64,000 nucleotides of DNA from an uncultured Psychroserpens sp. (GTDB taxonomy: Bacteria; Bacteroidota; Bacteroidia; Flavobacteriales; Flavobacteriaceae). The stretch spans positions 62,001 through 126,000 of the forward strand of contig NZ_CANMVN010000005.1 of assembly GCF_947501425.1 (NCBI RefSeq), given 5' to 3'. Position 1 is the stretch's first letter; every line of letters starts with the position of its first letter. The translations under genes and the position numbers were made by a program. Positions 17,819 to 27,720 of this stretch are shown in pieces. The notes beneath the pieces were generated by a model that saw only the letters and a program-made list of their open reading frames with translations, had not been told where the DNA came from and ran no database searches.

Positions 17819-18295
17819 ATGTACAAAATAAAAGTCAACAATTCGCACAGTTTTGATATTTCTAAAGACGATTTAAATGAACTTGATGCTGTTGAAACCA
17901 CTTCTGATAACTTCCACATTCTTGTAAAAAACAACTCGATTAAAGCATCAATATTGAATTCTGATTTTAACAAAAAATCGTATTCGGTAAAAGTAAATAA
18001 CAATACTTATGACGTTATTATAAACGATGCCTTAGATCAACAAATTTCTGCTTTAGGATTTGAAATTGGTACTGCCAAACAAATCAACAATATCAAAGCA
18101 CCTATGCCTGGTCTTATTTTAGAAATTAATGTCAATGAAGGCCAAGATGTAAAAGAAGATGACGCACTACTGATATTGGAAGCTATGAAAATGGAAAATG
18201 TAATCACCTCTCCAAGAGATGGTGTGATTAAATCTATTAGTGTAAGTCAAGGTGAAACCGTAGATAAAAACTCTCTTTTAATTGAATTTGAATAA
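17819..18295 (+). CDS. Biotin carboxyl carrier subunit of acyl-CoA carboxylase
   Basis: The protein (158 residues) ends in a biotinyl domain (about 90-158) with the biotinylation motif EAMKMEN, lysine 124, preceded by APMPGLILEINVNEGQDV. The N-terminal 80 residues form a separate beta-rich region not found in E. coli AccB and probably serve for assembly. It is followed by the biotin carboxylase and carboxyltransferase genes, so biotin is charged by the former and delivers CO2 to the acyl-CoA on the latter. The 85-base upstream gap holds TAATTTTA, a near-consensus -7 element. Confidence 0.9.
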   Translation: MYKIKVNNSHSFDISKDDLNELDAVETTSDNFHILVKNNSIKASILNSDFNKKSYSVKVNNNTYDVIINDALDQQISALGFEIGTAKQINNIKAPMPGLILEINVNEGQDVKEDDALLILEAMKMENVITSPRDGVIKSISVSQGETVDKNSLLIEFE

Positions 18296-18354
18296 GTTAT
18301 TTTAAAACTTTTCTCAAACTAATAGACTCCAAAAGAGATTTATAAAATAAACAT

Positions 18355-19794
18355 ATGAAAAAAATACTAGTTGCTAACCGTGGTGAAATTGCAATTCGAG
18401 TCATGCGAACTGCAAAGAAAATGGGAATTAAAACTGTTGCTGTCTTCTCTGAAGCAGATCGAAATGCACCACACGTCAAATATGCAGACGAAGCTGTTTG
18501 TATTGGTCCTGCTCCATCTAACCAATCTTATTTAAAAGGAGATAAAATCATTGAAGTAGCGAAAGCCTTAGACGTAGATGGCATCCATCCTGGTTATGGT
18601 TTTTTGAGTGAAAATGCTGATTTTGCTGAACTTGCTGAAAAAAATAATATCATTTTTATTGGTCCGCGATCTAAAGCCATTCAAATGATGGGTGATAAAT
18701 TGGCTGCTAAAGATGCAGTTAAAGATTATGACATCCCAATGGTACCAGGTGTTGACCACGCTATTACTGATCCGAAGGAAGCAGTACAAATTGCAAAAGA
18801 TATTGGGTTTCCAATTTTAATAAAAGCTGCCGCAGGTGGTGGTGGAAAAGGGATGCGTATTGTCGAGAAAGAGAAAGATGTTGAAGAACAAATGAAACGT
18901 GCTATTAGCGAAGCTACTTCTGCTTTTGGTGACGGCTCTGTTTTTGTTGAAAAATATGTCACCTCTCCACGTCATATTGAAATTCAAGTCATGGCCGACA
19001 GTCATGGCACCATACTGCATTTCTTTGAACGCGAATGCTCAGTACAACGACGTCATCAAAAAGTAGTTGAAGAAGCACCCTCTGCAATCTTAACTCCAGA
19101 ACTTAGAGAAAAAATGGGACAAGCAGCTATTAATGTTGCTCGCTCATGTGATTATCTTGGTGCTGGAACCGTAGAATTCCTGATGGACGCTGATCATAAT
19201 TTCTATTTCCTGGAAATGAATACTAGACTACAGGTAGAACATCCAGTTTCAGAATGGATTTCAGAAGTTGACCTTGTTGAACTTCAGATCAAAGTTGCTC
19301 GTGGTGAAAAACTTGACATCAAACAAGAAGATCTAAAAATAAATGGTCATGCACTTGAACTACGTGTTTATGCAGAAGATCCAATGAATGATTTCTTACC
19401 TAGTGTGGGTAACTTAGAAGTTTATCAATTACCCGAAGGTGATAACATTCGTGTAGATAATGGGTTTGAGGAAGGTATGGACATTCCAATTTATTATGAC
19501 CCAATGCTTTCAAAATTGATTACCTATGGTGCAACCAGAGCAGAAGCCATTCAACTCATGATTAAAGCTATAGATAATTATCACATAAAAGGTGTGCAAA
19601 CAACATTACCCTTTGGGCGTTTTGTTTGCGAACATGAAGCTTTTAAAAGTGGTGATTTTGACACCCATTTTGTAAAGAATTACTACTCGCCTAGCTTATT
19701 GGAAGAGCAACATAAAAAAGAAGCTGAAATTGCAGCAAAAGTTGCATTGAAACGCTATATGGAAGATCAAAAATTATTAAGATTACCAAACTAA
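18355..19794 (+). CDS. accC: Biotin carboxylase subunit of acyl-CoA carboxylase
   Basis: The protein (479 residues) carboxylates biotin on the carrier subunit using ATP and bicarbonate. The ATP-grasp glycine loop GGGGKGM is at 161-167, the [14 protein letters not shown] segment near 78, and the catalytic [11 protein letters not shown] near 287. The length is slightly above the 450 residues of E. coli AccC because of a C-terminal helix. Because it is paired with a propionyl-type carboxyltransferase and a linked carrier, it most likely belongs to a propionyl-CoA or acetyl/propionyl-CoA carboxylase rather than the fatty-acid AccABCD complex. Confidence 0.92.
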   Translation: MKKILVANRGEIAIRVMRTAKKMGIKTVAVFSEADRNAPHVKYADEAVCIGPAPSNQSYLKGDKIIEVAKALDVDGIHPGYGFLSENADFAELAEKNNIIFIGPRSKAIQMMGDKLAAKDAVKDYDIPMVPGVDHAITDPKEAVQIAKDIGFPILIKAAAGGGGKGMRIVEKEKDVEEQMKRAISEATSAFGDGSVFVEKYVTSPRHIEIQVMADSHGTILHFFERECSVQRRHQKVVEEAPSAILTPELREKMGQAAINVARSCDYLGAGTVEFLMDADHNFYFLEMNTRLQVEHPVSEWISEVDLVELQIKVARGEKLDIKQEDLKINGHALELRVYAEDPMNDFLPSVGNLEVYQLPEGDNIRVDNGFEEGMDIPIYYDPMLSKLITYGATRAEAIQLMIKAIDNYHIKGVQTTLPFGRFVCEHEAFKSGDFDTHFVKNYYSPSLLEEQHKKEAEIAAKVALKRYMEDQKLLRLPN

Positions 19795-19801
19795 GATATT
19801 T

Positions 19802-21343
19802 ATGGATTCTAAAATAAAAACACTAAACGAAAAATTAGAGCTGGCCAAATTAGGTGGTGGACAAGCACGAATTGACAAACAGCATCAAAAGAAAAAGCTT
19901 ACCGCAAGAGAGCGTGTCTTATACCTTTTAGATGAAGGCTCTTTTGAAGAAATAGGAGCTCTGGTAACTCACAGAACCAAAGATTTTGGAATGGAGAACC
20001 AGAAATTTTATGGTGATGGTGTCGTTACTGGCTATGGTACTGTAGATGGCAGATTAGTTTATGTATTTGCTCAGGATTTTACTGTTTTTGGTGGTTCATT
20101 ATCTGAAACGCATGCAGAAAAGATTTGTAAGATTATGGATATGGCAGTAAATGTTGGTGCTCCAATAATTGGATTGAATGATTCGGGAGGTGCCCGTATT
20201 CAGGAAGGTGTGCGATCTCTTGGTGGCTATGCTGATATTTTCTACAGAAACGTGCAAGCTTCAGGTGTTATTCCTCAGATTTCAGCTATAATGGGACCTT
20301 GTGCTGGTGGTGCAGTGTATTCTCCGGCAATGACAGACTTTACTATTATGGTTCAGGATACAAGTTATATGTTTGTTACTGGTCCGAATGTCGTAAAGAC
20401 GGTTACCAATGAAGAAGTCACCAGTGAAGAACTCGGTGGTGCAAGTGTACATTCTACAAAATCTGGTGTTGCCCATAAAACATCTGCTAATGACGTTGAG
20501 TGTTTAGAAGATGTAAAAAAACTACTGAGTTATTTACCACAAAGTAATCGGGAATTTCCTGAAGATCTTGACGTTGAACTCAATGATGAAATACGAGAAG
20601 GATTAGCTGATATTGTTCCAGAGAATCCAAATAAACCTTATGATATGCATCAGGTAATTGAGGGTGTTATTGATACCGATTCATTTTATGAAATTCATAA
20701 AGATCATGCCGAAAATATCATAGTTGGTTTTGCTCGTTTAGGAGGGAAATCTATTGGTGTCGTCGCTAACCAACCTATGTTTTTAGCTGGAGTATTAGAC
20801 GTAAATAGTTCAAAAAAAGCTGCTCGATTTGTTCGATTCTGTGATTGTTTTAATATTCCGTTATTGGTCTTTGAAGATGTCCCTGGATTCTTACCTGGTA
20901 CTGATCAGGAATGGAATGGGATCATTGTTCATGGTGCTAAACTGTTGTATGCTTTTAGTGAAGCAACAGTTCCTAGAGTAACTGTAATTACCAGAAAAGC
21001 TTATGGTGGTGCCTATGATGTTATGAATTCGAAACATATTGGTGCCGATATGAATTTTGCATGGCCAAATGCAGAGATTGCTGTAATGGGAGCTAAAGGT
21101 GCTGCGGAAATTATCTTTAAACGAGAGATCTCATCTGCTGATGATCCTGATGCCAAATGGAAAGAAAAAGAAGCTGAATATGCTGACCTATTTGCTAACC
21201 CATATAGTGCTGCAGAACGTGGTTATATTGACGAGGTTATACTTCCAAAACATACGAGACGTAAACTGATAAAAGCATTTTCAATGTTAGAAAATAAAGA
21301 GGTAAGCAGACCGAAACGTAAACATGGAAATATTCCATTGTAA
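19802..21343 (+). CDS. pccB: Acyl-CoA (probably propionyl-CoA) carboxylase beta subunit
   Basis: The 513-residue carboxyltransferase has both crotonase-like halves: the N-half with [12 protein letters not shown] and [12 protein letters not shown] forming an oxyanion hole, and the C-half with [14 protein letters not shown] and [11 protein letters not shown]. It transfers carboxyl from biotin to the alpha carbon of an acyl-CoA. Propionyl-CoA is the best guess from family resemblance and because prpE is encoded in the same window; a decarboxylase (MmdA-like) role is less likely as a biotin carboxylase is present. It follows accC by seven bases and abuts the stop of the convergent gene. Confidence 0.88.
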   Translation: MDSKIKTLNEKLELAKLGGGQARIDKQHQKKKLTARERVLYLLDEGSFEEIGALVTHRTKDFGMENQKFYGDGVVTGYGTVDGRLVYVFAQDFTVFGGSLSETHAEKICKIMDMAVNVGAPIIGLNDSGGARIQEGVRSLGGYADIFYRNVQASGVIPQISAIMGPCAGGAVYSPAMTDFTIMVQDTSYMFVTGPNVVKTVTNEEVTSEELGGASVHSTKSGVAHKTSANDVECLEDVKKLLSYLPQSNREFPEDLDVELNDEIREGLADIVPENPNKPYDMHQVIEGVIDTDSFYEIHKDHAENIIVGFARLGGKSIGVVANQPMFLAGVLDVNSSKKAARFVRFCDCFNIPLLVFEDVPGFLPGTDQEWNGIIVHGAKLLYAFSEATVPRVTVITRKAYGGAYDVMNSKHIGADMNFAWPNAEIAVMGAKGAAEIIFKREISSADDPDAKWKEKEAEYADLFANPYSAAERGYIDEVILPKHTRRKLIKAFSMLENKEVSRPKRKHGNIPL

Positions 21344-22432
21344 TTAGTCGGGAAACTTACTTTTATCTAAACCAGGTACAATACGAAGTGCGTTTTTGTA
21401 GTATACTTTTTTAAGCACCTCATCAGGTAGATCTAAGCCATACATTGGCCAGAACGCATGATATTTTTTGTGATATGGAAAATACTCATCAGCACTTTCT
21501 AAAACTCTGAAATAGGTTGGAAACTCATTGGGTTTCCAACTATCTTTTCCAAAGAGAATACGATCCTGATACTTAATAAAAAATGCTCTAGCAAAACGAG
21601 GTTGTCTACCTAATTCTGCTATGATTGCACCAATACCTACATTCATATTAGGCATCTCATCTAATAGTTGGCCAAGATAACCTAAATTATTAGCATACCA
21701 GCCCATATGTGCATTGATGAATGTTGTATTAGGATGCGCCTTGAACATATTGTGTTGTTCTTGAATAATCTGTTCCCAAGGTGCAGGATTTTTAGCATCT
21801 CGCTTTCGTCGTGGATGTGTTTTTAACTCCAACCATCGTTCGTTATCACCATCAAATTCATCCCAAAACGATTTAGGATCAGCTGAGTGTATTAAAACAG
21901 GAATACCCAATTCTCCACAAGTTGTCCATATAGGACTCAAACGCGGATCATCAATAGCTAGTCGTTTTCCATCTACATCACGATTTCTTAAGCCTAAACT
22001 TTTATAAACTTTAAGTCCGCGAGCACCATTAGCTACATCCTGTTTTAATTGAGCAACCGTCTCCTCTATCCAACCTTCTGCTCCCGCTCTTTCAAAGTTG
22101 ATATTACAAAATACCACAAAGCGACTAGGAAAATTTTTGTCAATATTGGCAACAGATTGTTTTAAATCATTTCCTGTTCTACCACTTAAATTAACCATAA
22201 TTCCCATATTTAGTGTATCCATTGCAGCTACTACAGGCGTTAAATCTTGAGTTGGCATTTGATATTGGTGTCCATGTACATCAATAAAAGGAAACTTTGC
22301 TCTGTTGATAATTTTACCTGGAACGACTAATGTTGATTTCGGATTATAATCTTCAAATGAAATTTCCTGAGCAAATGACATGAGCACTGTGCTCAATACT
22401 AAAGTAAATAAGATGTAAAATTTAATTTTCAT
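21344..22432 (-). CDS. Secreted amidohydrolase-2 family metal-dependent hydrolase
   Basis: The protein (362 residues) has a signal peptide (KIKFYILFTLVLSTVLMSFAQ) and a TIM-barrel amidohydrolase domain. The metal ligands are suggested by FIDVHGHQ, IPVLIHSADP, FINAHMGWY and LFGKDSW. Such proteins in Bacteroidota are periplasmic or surface enzymes with unproven substrates (decarboxylase and lactonase relatives exist). It is a single gene: its stop touches pccB on one side and a DinB gene lies 118 bases beyond the other end. It could also be a lipoprotein-free periplasmic lactonase. Confidence 0.8.
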   Translation of the reverse strand: MKIKFYILFTLVLSTVLMSFAQEISFEDYNPKSTLVVPGKIINRAKFPFIDVHGHQYQMPTQDLTPVVAAMDTLNMGIMVNLSGRTGNDLKQSVANIDKNFPSRFVVFCNINFERAGAEGWIEETVAQLKQDVANGARGLKVYKSLGLRNRDVDGKRLAIDDPRLSPIWTTCGELGIPVLIHSADPKSFWDEFDGDNERWLELKTHPRRKRDAKNPAPWEQIIQEQHNMFKAHPNTTFINAHMGWYANNLGYLGQLLDEMPNMNVGIGAIIAELGRQPRFARAFFIKYQDRILFGKDSWKPNEFPTYFRVLESADEYFPYHKKYHAFWPMYGLDLPDEVLKKVYYKNALRIVPGLDKSKFPD

Positions 22433-22550
22433 AAGGAAATGGTTTTATTAAATGAAGTTACATATCAAAAATGACAGACAAATGGATTTGGCATGTGTTT
22501 AACATCCAGATGATTATAAATTCCTTTATTAATAATTAGGCTATAGAGAT

Positions 22551-22997
22551 TTAAGCATCCAGCAATCGTCTATGATAATTAATCTGTCCGAGATGATACG
22601 CAAGATGCATACTCAAGTGCACCAAAAAATACTCAGTTGTCATAGCATCCTCGAACACTCGTCTCTTGTACTCATTTTGTAGATCGGTTTCTGTTAACGT
22701 CTTTAAAATCTTTTCAACCATTGCTATAGTATCATCAACTTGCTTAATTAATTCTGTTCTTGGTACATCTTTTAGCGAAAACTCTAGATCTCGCTGTCTA
22801 ACATAACCTGTATCTCCCATAGTAGCACCAATAAAATGGTTAAGATTTCCAACGAGATGAAGACATAAATTCCCTCCAGAATTAGAAATATCTTCTGCTA
22901 CTAACCATAACTTTGACTCGTATTTATAAGAATTGATCTCCTTTTTTAAAGCATTGAGGTCTCTGGTAAATAATTTAATTAAGGTGTCTGTAAGCAT
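22551..22997 (-). CDS. DinB-like (DUF1572) four-helix protein
   Basis: The protein (148 residues) has the four-helix DinB/YfiT fold: LFTRDLNALKKEINSY, NLCLHLVGNLNHFIGA with its metal-type histidine, and the C-terminal FLVHLSMHLAYHLGQINYHRRLL with two more histidines. Metal-binding members act as thiol transferases (bacillithiol or mycothiol type), but most have no known role. It is a lone gene with no partner on the same strand within 100 bases. Confidence 0.8.
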   Translation of the reverse strand: MLTDTLIKLFTRDLNALKKEINSYKYESKLWLVAEDISNSGGNLCLHLVGNLNHFIGATMGDTGYVRQRDLEFSLKDVPRTELIKQVDDTIAMVEKILKTLTETDLQNEYKRRVFEDAMTTEYFLVHLSMHLAYHLGQINYHRRLLDA

Positions 22998-23125
22998 ATC
23001 GGTTATGGTTTATTAAGCTTTATAAAAATATGTAATAAGATTGAAATAGTCGTTAAAATACAGCTGTCTTAACAATTACTTATAAATTAATATCTTTAGG
23101 AATATTAATTTTTAATCTAACTCTC

Positions 23126-23686
23126 ATGAAAAAATTACTCTTTTTAACCCTCTTGCTAGCCTTCTGTATAAACGGATTTTCGCAAACAGAAGAAGAAATG
23201 AAAGCTTGGCAAGCAAACATGACTCCAGGAAAATATCATAAATGGTTAGCTTCTTTTGATGGTGAATGGACTGGAGAGATGAAAATGTGGACAGATCCTT
23301 CTCAAGAACCTGTAATTTCAAAACTATCTACAAAAAATGAAATGATCATGAATGGACTATACCAAAGATCTACACATAGTGGAGACATGATGGGTATGCC
23401 TTTTAAAGGTGAAGGTATGGCAGGTTATGATAATTCAAAAAAGAAATTTGTAACCACTTGGATAGACAATATGGGCAGTGGAATAATGACCATGGAAGGT
23501 GTTATGGATGACACAGGAGAGGTAATGATCTCAAAAGGAACAATGACTGATCCAATTACTGGTCAATCTATAAAAGTTAAGCAAACTCTTAAGTTTATCT
23601 CAAAAGACAAACACCACTTCGAAATGTTTATGATTGTTGGAGGCGACGAAATGAAAACTATGGAAATCACCTACTACAGAAATTAA
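23126..23686 (+). CDS. Secreted DUF1579 family protein
   Basis: The protein (186 residues) has a signal peptide (KKLLFLTLLLAFCINGFSQ) and a beta-barrel-like DUF1579 domain with the typical start HKWLASFDGEWTGEMKMW, a methionine-rich middle (HSGDMMGMPFKGEGMAGYD) and KKKFVTTWIDNMGSGIMTMEG. The family is lipocalin-like and has no assigned function. The gene stands alone and is closed by a strong terminator. TATCTTTA about 35 bases before the start is one mismatch from the -7 consensus. Confidence 0.8.
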   Translation: MKKLLFLTLLLAFCINGFSQTEEEMKAWQANMTPGKYHKWLASFDGEWTGEMKMWTDPSQEPVISKLSTKNEMIMNGLYQRSTHSGDMMGMPFKGEGMAGYDNSKKKFVTTWIDNMGSGIMTMEGVMDDTGEVMISKGTMTDPITGQSIKVKQTLKFISKDKHHFEMFMIVGGDEMKTMEITYYRN

Positions 23687-23714
23687 AATATACATGTTGA
23701 TACATCAATTATTG

Positions 23715-23739
23715 AACTCCCTTTTTTGGGAGTTTTTTT
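23715..23739 (+). terminator. Intrinsic terminator after the DUF1579 gene
   Basis: AACTCCC and GGGAGTT form a 7-bp stem around a T6 loop, followed by a run of five T residues. It stands 28 bases after the stop codon of the DUF1579 gene. Confidence 0.9.
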
Positions 23740-23798
23740 GTAGTCGATATTTAAGAAGACTTTAAGACATCAGCCCTTTTTCATAAAATGAATCATAG

Positions 23799-23806
23799 TA
23801 CCTTTG
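23799..23806 (+). promoter_or_regulatory. Putative -7 box before the Bcr/CflA exporter
   Basis: TACCTTTG is a perfect match to TAnnTTTG and ends four bases before the ATG at 23811, so the mRNA would begin at or next to the start codon. A weak T-rich -33 element is present near 23776-23781. Confidence 0.45.
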
Positions 23807-23810
23807 CGCC

Positions 23811-25031
23811 ATGCAAAATAAACCAGCCTTTAAGTTTGAATTTATTGCACTAATGGCATCACTAATGTCGATTGTGGCATTATCAATTGATGCATTATTA
23901 CCTGCACTACCTGAAATTGGAGATGCACTTGGAGTTACCAATCCAAGTGACAATCAATTATTAATAACTATGATCTTTTTAGGCTTAGGATTTGGTCAAT
24001 TGATATTTGGGCCTCTTTCAGATAGCTTCGGAAGAAAACCTATGGTCTATTTTGGATTTACTGTCTTTGTAATTGCCAGCATAGTATGTGTCACAACACG
24101 TAATTTTGAAGTCATGATTATTGGTAGAATTCTTCAAGGTGTTGGACTCTCATCACCAAGAACCATTGCTATTGCGATGACTCGTGATACCTATAGCGGT
24201 GATTTTATGGCAAAGATATTGTCCATTATTGTCATGTTCTTCATTCTTGTTCCAATCATTGCGCCTACATTCGGACAATTACTATTAGATATTTTTAACT
24301 GGAAAGCTATTTTCAATGCTAATCTTATTATTGGTTTACTAATTGTATTATGGTTTTGGAAACGTCAACCTGAAACCTTAGATACAAAAGATCGAATTAA
24401 GTTTACTCCTGCAATATTTATTACTGGAACCCGAGAATTTTTAAGACACAAAGAAGCTGTTGCATTTACATTAGTTTCTGGTTTCATTACTGGCTCTTTT
24501 ATGGTGTATCTAAGCACATCACAACAAATCTTTCAAGAGCAGTATCAATTGGGAGAATTGTTTCCATATATCTTTGCCAGTACTGCATTTTCTGTTGGAT
24601 TTGCAACATTTACTAACAGTCGTCTCGTCATGCGATTTGGTGCTTTTAATATTGCTTACACTGCAACAGTAGCCTATGCTGTCATATCAATTTTATACAT
24701 TGCATTATACCACTCAGGTCATAATCCGGGTATTGGAATTCTCATTACGTTTTTCCTGATTCAATTCTTTTCTGTAGGTTTTCTCTTCGGAAATCTGCGT
24801 TCCTTAGCCATGGAGCCATTAGGACATATTGCTGGAATTGGAGCCGCTATTAACGGTTTTGTCTCTACAGTCATGGCAGTTCCAATTGCTAACTATATTG
24901 GAAGTTTTGTGAAAACTTCAGTACTACCATTATTTATTGGTTTCTCTTGTTTTGGAATCCTATCGCTTATTGTCTTTTTATATATGAAACACCGACGAAC
25001 TTCATTAAGAACGAAACAGTCTTTGATGTGA
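23811..25031 (+). CDS. MFS drug exporter, Bcr/CflA family
   Basis: This inner-membrane protein has 406 residues and twelve predicted helices. It carries the MFS loop motif GPLSDSFGRKPMVYFG between helices 2 and 3 and the Bcr/CflA-type DALLPALPEIG after helix 1. Proteins of this family expel compounds such as bicyclomycin, chloramphenicol or sulfonamides using the proton gradient; the substrate here is unknown. It is transcribed on its own and a 138-base gap follows. Confidence 0.88.
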   Translation: MQNKPAFKFEFIALMASLMSIVALSIDALLPALPEIGDALGVTNPSDNQLLITMIFLGLGFGQLIFGPLSDSFGRKPMVYFGFTVFVIASIVCVTTRNFEVMIIGRILQGVGLSSPRTIAIAMTRDTYSGDFMAKILSIIVMFFILVPIIAPTFGQLLLDIFNWKAIFNANLIIGLLIVLWFWKRQPETLDTKDRIKFTPAIFITGTREFLRHKEAVAFTLVSGFITGSFMVYLSTSQQIFQEQYQLGELFPYIFASTAFSVGFATFTNSRLVMRFGAFNIAYTATVAYAVISILYIALYHSGHNPGIGILITFFLIQFFSVGFLFGNLRSLAMEPLGHIAGIGAAINGFVSTVMAVPIANYIGSFVKTSVLPLFIGFSCFGILSLIVFLYMKHRRTSLRTKQSLM

Positions 25032-25169
25032 TGACTATCGGCTCTGATAAGTATTAAAATATTTTACCTTACTGAATAACTATTACTGATTTAGTGCTAA
25101 CTATATCATTTTAGCAAATACCTGACAAATCTCAGCTTCCATCCTATTATTTTTCAATACTTTAGTAAT

Positions 25170-27071
25170 ATGAAGAATACTATTGCTGAACGTGTTTTAG
25201 ATTTCCTTAAAGGCTTCCCTCCTTTTGATGTACTCAGTTATGAGCAACTCTTCAAAATTTCATCTCAGGTTAAGGTGATTTACTTAGAAAAAGACCATTT
25301 CATTTTTAAACAAGGTGACGCTTTGCATGATTCATTTTACATTGTAAAAGATGGAGCTATTGGTATTTATCGAGATATTGCGCTTGTTGACGAATGTGAT
25401 GAAGGTGATATTTTCGGTCTTAGAGCTTTAATTCGAAATGATAACTATTTACTCGACGCAAAGGCTATTGAAGAAAGTATTGTATATAGTATTTCCTCTA
25501 AACTTTTGGAAGAGATTATCATCAATAACACTGAAGCCAATCAGTTCCTAATTGCTAGTTTTGCAACCAATACTCGCAATCCCTATTCTGATGAGGATAA
25601 AGGAACTCTATTTGCAAACGAAACCATATTAAAGCCTAACGCTTCAAGTTTTACTGAAGTACAATCGGCTTCATTTTCAAAAAATCCTATTACTTGTGAT
25701 ACGCATACCAGTATCAAAGATGCATCATTGATCATGAGTCGTAATAAAGTTGGCTCTATTGTAATTACCGAAAGTAAACAACCCATTGGTATTATCACTG
25801 ATAAAGATCTTCGGAATAAGATCGCAACAGGTCATCATGACATTTCAGAAGATGTAGAAGCCATCATGTCAACTCCAGTAATTACCTTTCCACCAAGTAT
25901 CACTGTGGCTGAAGCACAAATTGCAATGCTTAGACACAGTATTTCACATTTGTGTATTACTAAAGATGGCACTGTAAATTCTGAACTGATTGGAATCCTA
26001 TCTGAACATGATATTATTGTCATTCATGGTAATAACCCTTCGGTACTGATTAAAGAAATAAAGCGGGCTTCTTCAGCCGAACAATTACAACATATTCGTG
26101 AAAAGGCACAAGTGCTCTTAAAGAATTATATCGAGCAACATATTCCTATTTCGTTTATATCTAACATTATTTCGGCTATTAATGAGACAATCACCAAACG
26201 CATCATCAATTTGAGTATTTCTGAAATTGGAGCTGAACCACCTACTACTTTTGCCTGGCTAGCCATTGGTAGCCAAGGAAGAAAAGAACAATTGCTATTT
26301 ACTGATCAGGATAATGCTCTGGTTTATGAAGATGTAAGTAATGATGAAGAAGTCAAATCTTATTTTTTAGAATTGGCAAAGGCGATCAATAACAAATTGC
26401 ATATAGTTGGTTTTGAGTTGTGTCCTGCAAATATGATGGCAAGTAATCCTAAGTGGTGCTTATCAGTATCACAATGGAAAATACAATTTGAAAACTGGAT
26501 CACTAAGCCTGATGAAGACAAAATTATGCTTTGTAATATCTTCTTTGATTATGATATGGTCTATGGCAATCAAGAGCTTGTAAACAATATGTCTGATAGT
26601 ATCTTTAAAGCGATTGATAGCTACGAAATCTTCTTAAACTTCATGGGGCGAAATGCCTTAAAAAACCCTCCTCCTTTGAGTTTTTTCAGAAATTTTCTCG
26701 TTGAAGATTCTGGTGAGCACAAAGATCAGTTTGATATTAAAGCACGAGCCATTATGCCTTTGGTAGATGCAGCACGTTTACTTATTCTCTCTGAAAACAT
26801 AAAAGATGTCAACAGTACAATTGCACGATATCAGAGATTAGCAGAGCTTGAACCTCAAAACAAAGACCTTTACGACTCTTGTATTAACGCTTTCAGAATC
26901 TTATTGCGATTTAGAACACAGCAAGGTTTGAAACATCATGATTCTGGACGTTTTGTGGATGTAGATAGTTTAAGTAAAGCCAACCGACTAAAACTTAAAG
27001 GCTGTTTTAAACCTGTAAAAGACATACAGGAACTTATAAAAGTACGATTCAAACTATCACAAATGCTTTAG
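25170..27071 (+). CDS. cNMP-binding, CBS and DUF294 nucleotidyltransferase-like signalling protein
   Basis: The protein (633 residues) has a cyclic-nucleotide-binding-like domain (about 15-130), two CBS repeats (about 170-290, GSIVITESKQPIGIITDKDLR and HLCITKDGTVNSELIGILSEHDI), a DUF294 nucleotidyltransferase domain with the GS...D-x-D core IGSQGRKEQLLFTDQDNALV near 365, and a C-terminal helical DUF294 region. The core resembles GlnD, which uridylylates PII proteins, so it could modify a protein or make a nucleotide in response to adenylates. It is followed after two bases by an exonuclease gene. I recall the same pair beside acetate transporters in proteobacteria. The target is unknown. Confidence 0.85.
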   Translation: MKNTIAERVLDFLKGFPPFDVLSYEQLFKISSQVKVIYLEKDHFIFKQGDALHDSFYIVKDGAIGIYRDIALVDECDEGDIFGLRALIRNDNYLLDAKAIEESIVYSISSKLLEEIIINNTEANQFLIASFATNTRNPYSDEDKGTLFANETILKPNASSFTEVQSASFSKNPITCDTHTSIKDASLIMSRNKVGSIVITESKQPIGIITDKDLRNKIATGHHDISEDVEAIMSTPVITFPPSITVAEAQIAMLRHSISHLCITKDGTVNSELIGILSEHDIIVIHGNNPSVLIKEIKRASSAEQLQHIREKAQVLLKNYIEQHIPISFISNIISAINETITKRIINLSISEIGAEPPTTFAWLAIGSQGRKEQLLFTDQDNALVYEDVSNDEEVKSYFLELAKAINNKLHIVGFELCPANMMASNPKWCLSVSQWKIQFENWITKPDEDKIMLCNIFFDYDMVYGNQELVNNMSDSIFKAIDSYEIFLNFMGRNALKNPPPLSFFRNFLVEDSGEHKDQFDIKARAIMPLVDAARLLILSENIKDVNSTIARYQRLAELEPQNKDLYDSCINAFRILLRFRTQQGLKHHDSGRFVDVDSLSKANRLKLKGCFKPVKDIQELIKVRFKLSQML

Positions 27072-27073
27072 TC

Positions 27074-27718
27074 ATGAGTTGGTTTAAACGACAAACATAT
27101 CCTGAGTTCTACACAAACTATTTAGAAAGTTTCAAAGGGAAATCTAATACCTTAGAGACTATTCGTTTTGTTGTTTTTGACACCGAAACAACTGGCTTAA
27201 ATCCGAAATCAGATCGCATACTTTCCATTGGTACAGTAGCTGTTACTAACTTTCAAATTGATGTCGCAGATAGCCTAGAATTGTATGTTAAGCAAGAGCA
27301 ATTTAATGCTAAAACCGTTGAAATCCACGGGTTGCTTAAAGAAGGATTGATTACAAAAACGGAAGAGACCCAAGCCATACAACAATTTCTAGCTCATATT
27401 GAAAATGCTGTTTTAGTAGCTCATCATATCGCTTTTGATGTCGCTATGATTAATGAAGCTCTGAAACGAATGAATTTACCCAAACTCAAAAATAAAGTTG
27501 TAGATACTGGTACATTGTATAAAAAGACTAAATATCTAAAGGATGAGACACATTATAGTCTGGACGAATTATGCGCTACCTTTAATATTACTATGCATGA
27601 TCGACATACAGCATCAGGCGACGCTTACCTAACTGCTGTATTATTTCTCAAGCTCACTGCATTGTTGCGACAAAAGAAAAGCAGACTAAGTCTACGGGAT
27701 CTCACTGGCTGGTTTTAA
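27074..27718 (+). CDS. DnaQ-like 3'-5' exonuclease (DEDDh)
   Basis: The protein (214 residues) has the exonuclease motifs of the DEDDh class: FDTETTGLNPKSDRILSIG (Exo I), LVAHHIAFDVAMINEAL (Exo II), and HDRHTASGDAYLTAVLF (Exo III with its histidine). A 30-residue N-terminal extension (SWFKRQTYPEFYTNYLES) is not part of the domain. It is probably not the polymerase III epsilon subunit, because it is linked to the DUF294 gene by a two-base gap; a role in degrading a nucleic-acid or nucleotide product of its partner is an inference. It abuts the stop of the convergent alcohol dehydrogenase. Confidence 0.85.
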   Translation: MSWFKRQTYPEFYTNYLESFKGKSNTLETIRFVVFDTETTGLNPKSDRILSIGTVAVTNFQIDVADSLELYVKQEQFNAKTVEIHGLLKEGLITKTEETQAIQQFLAHIENAVLVAHHIAFDVAMINEALKRMNLPKLKNKVVDTGTLYKKTKYLKDETHYSLDELCATFNITMHDRHTASGDAYLTAVLFLKLTALLRQKKSRLSLRDLTGWF

Positions 27719-27720
27719 GT

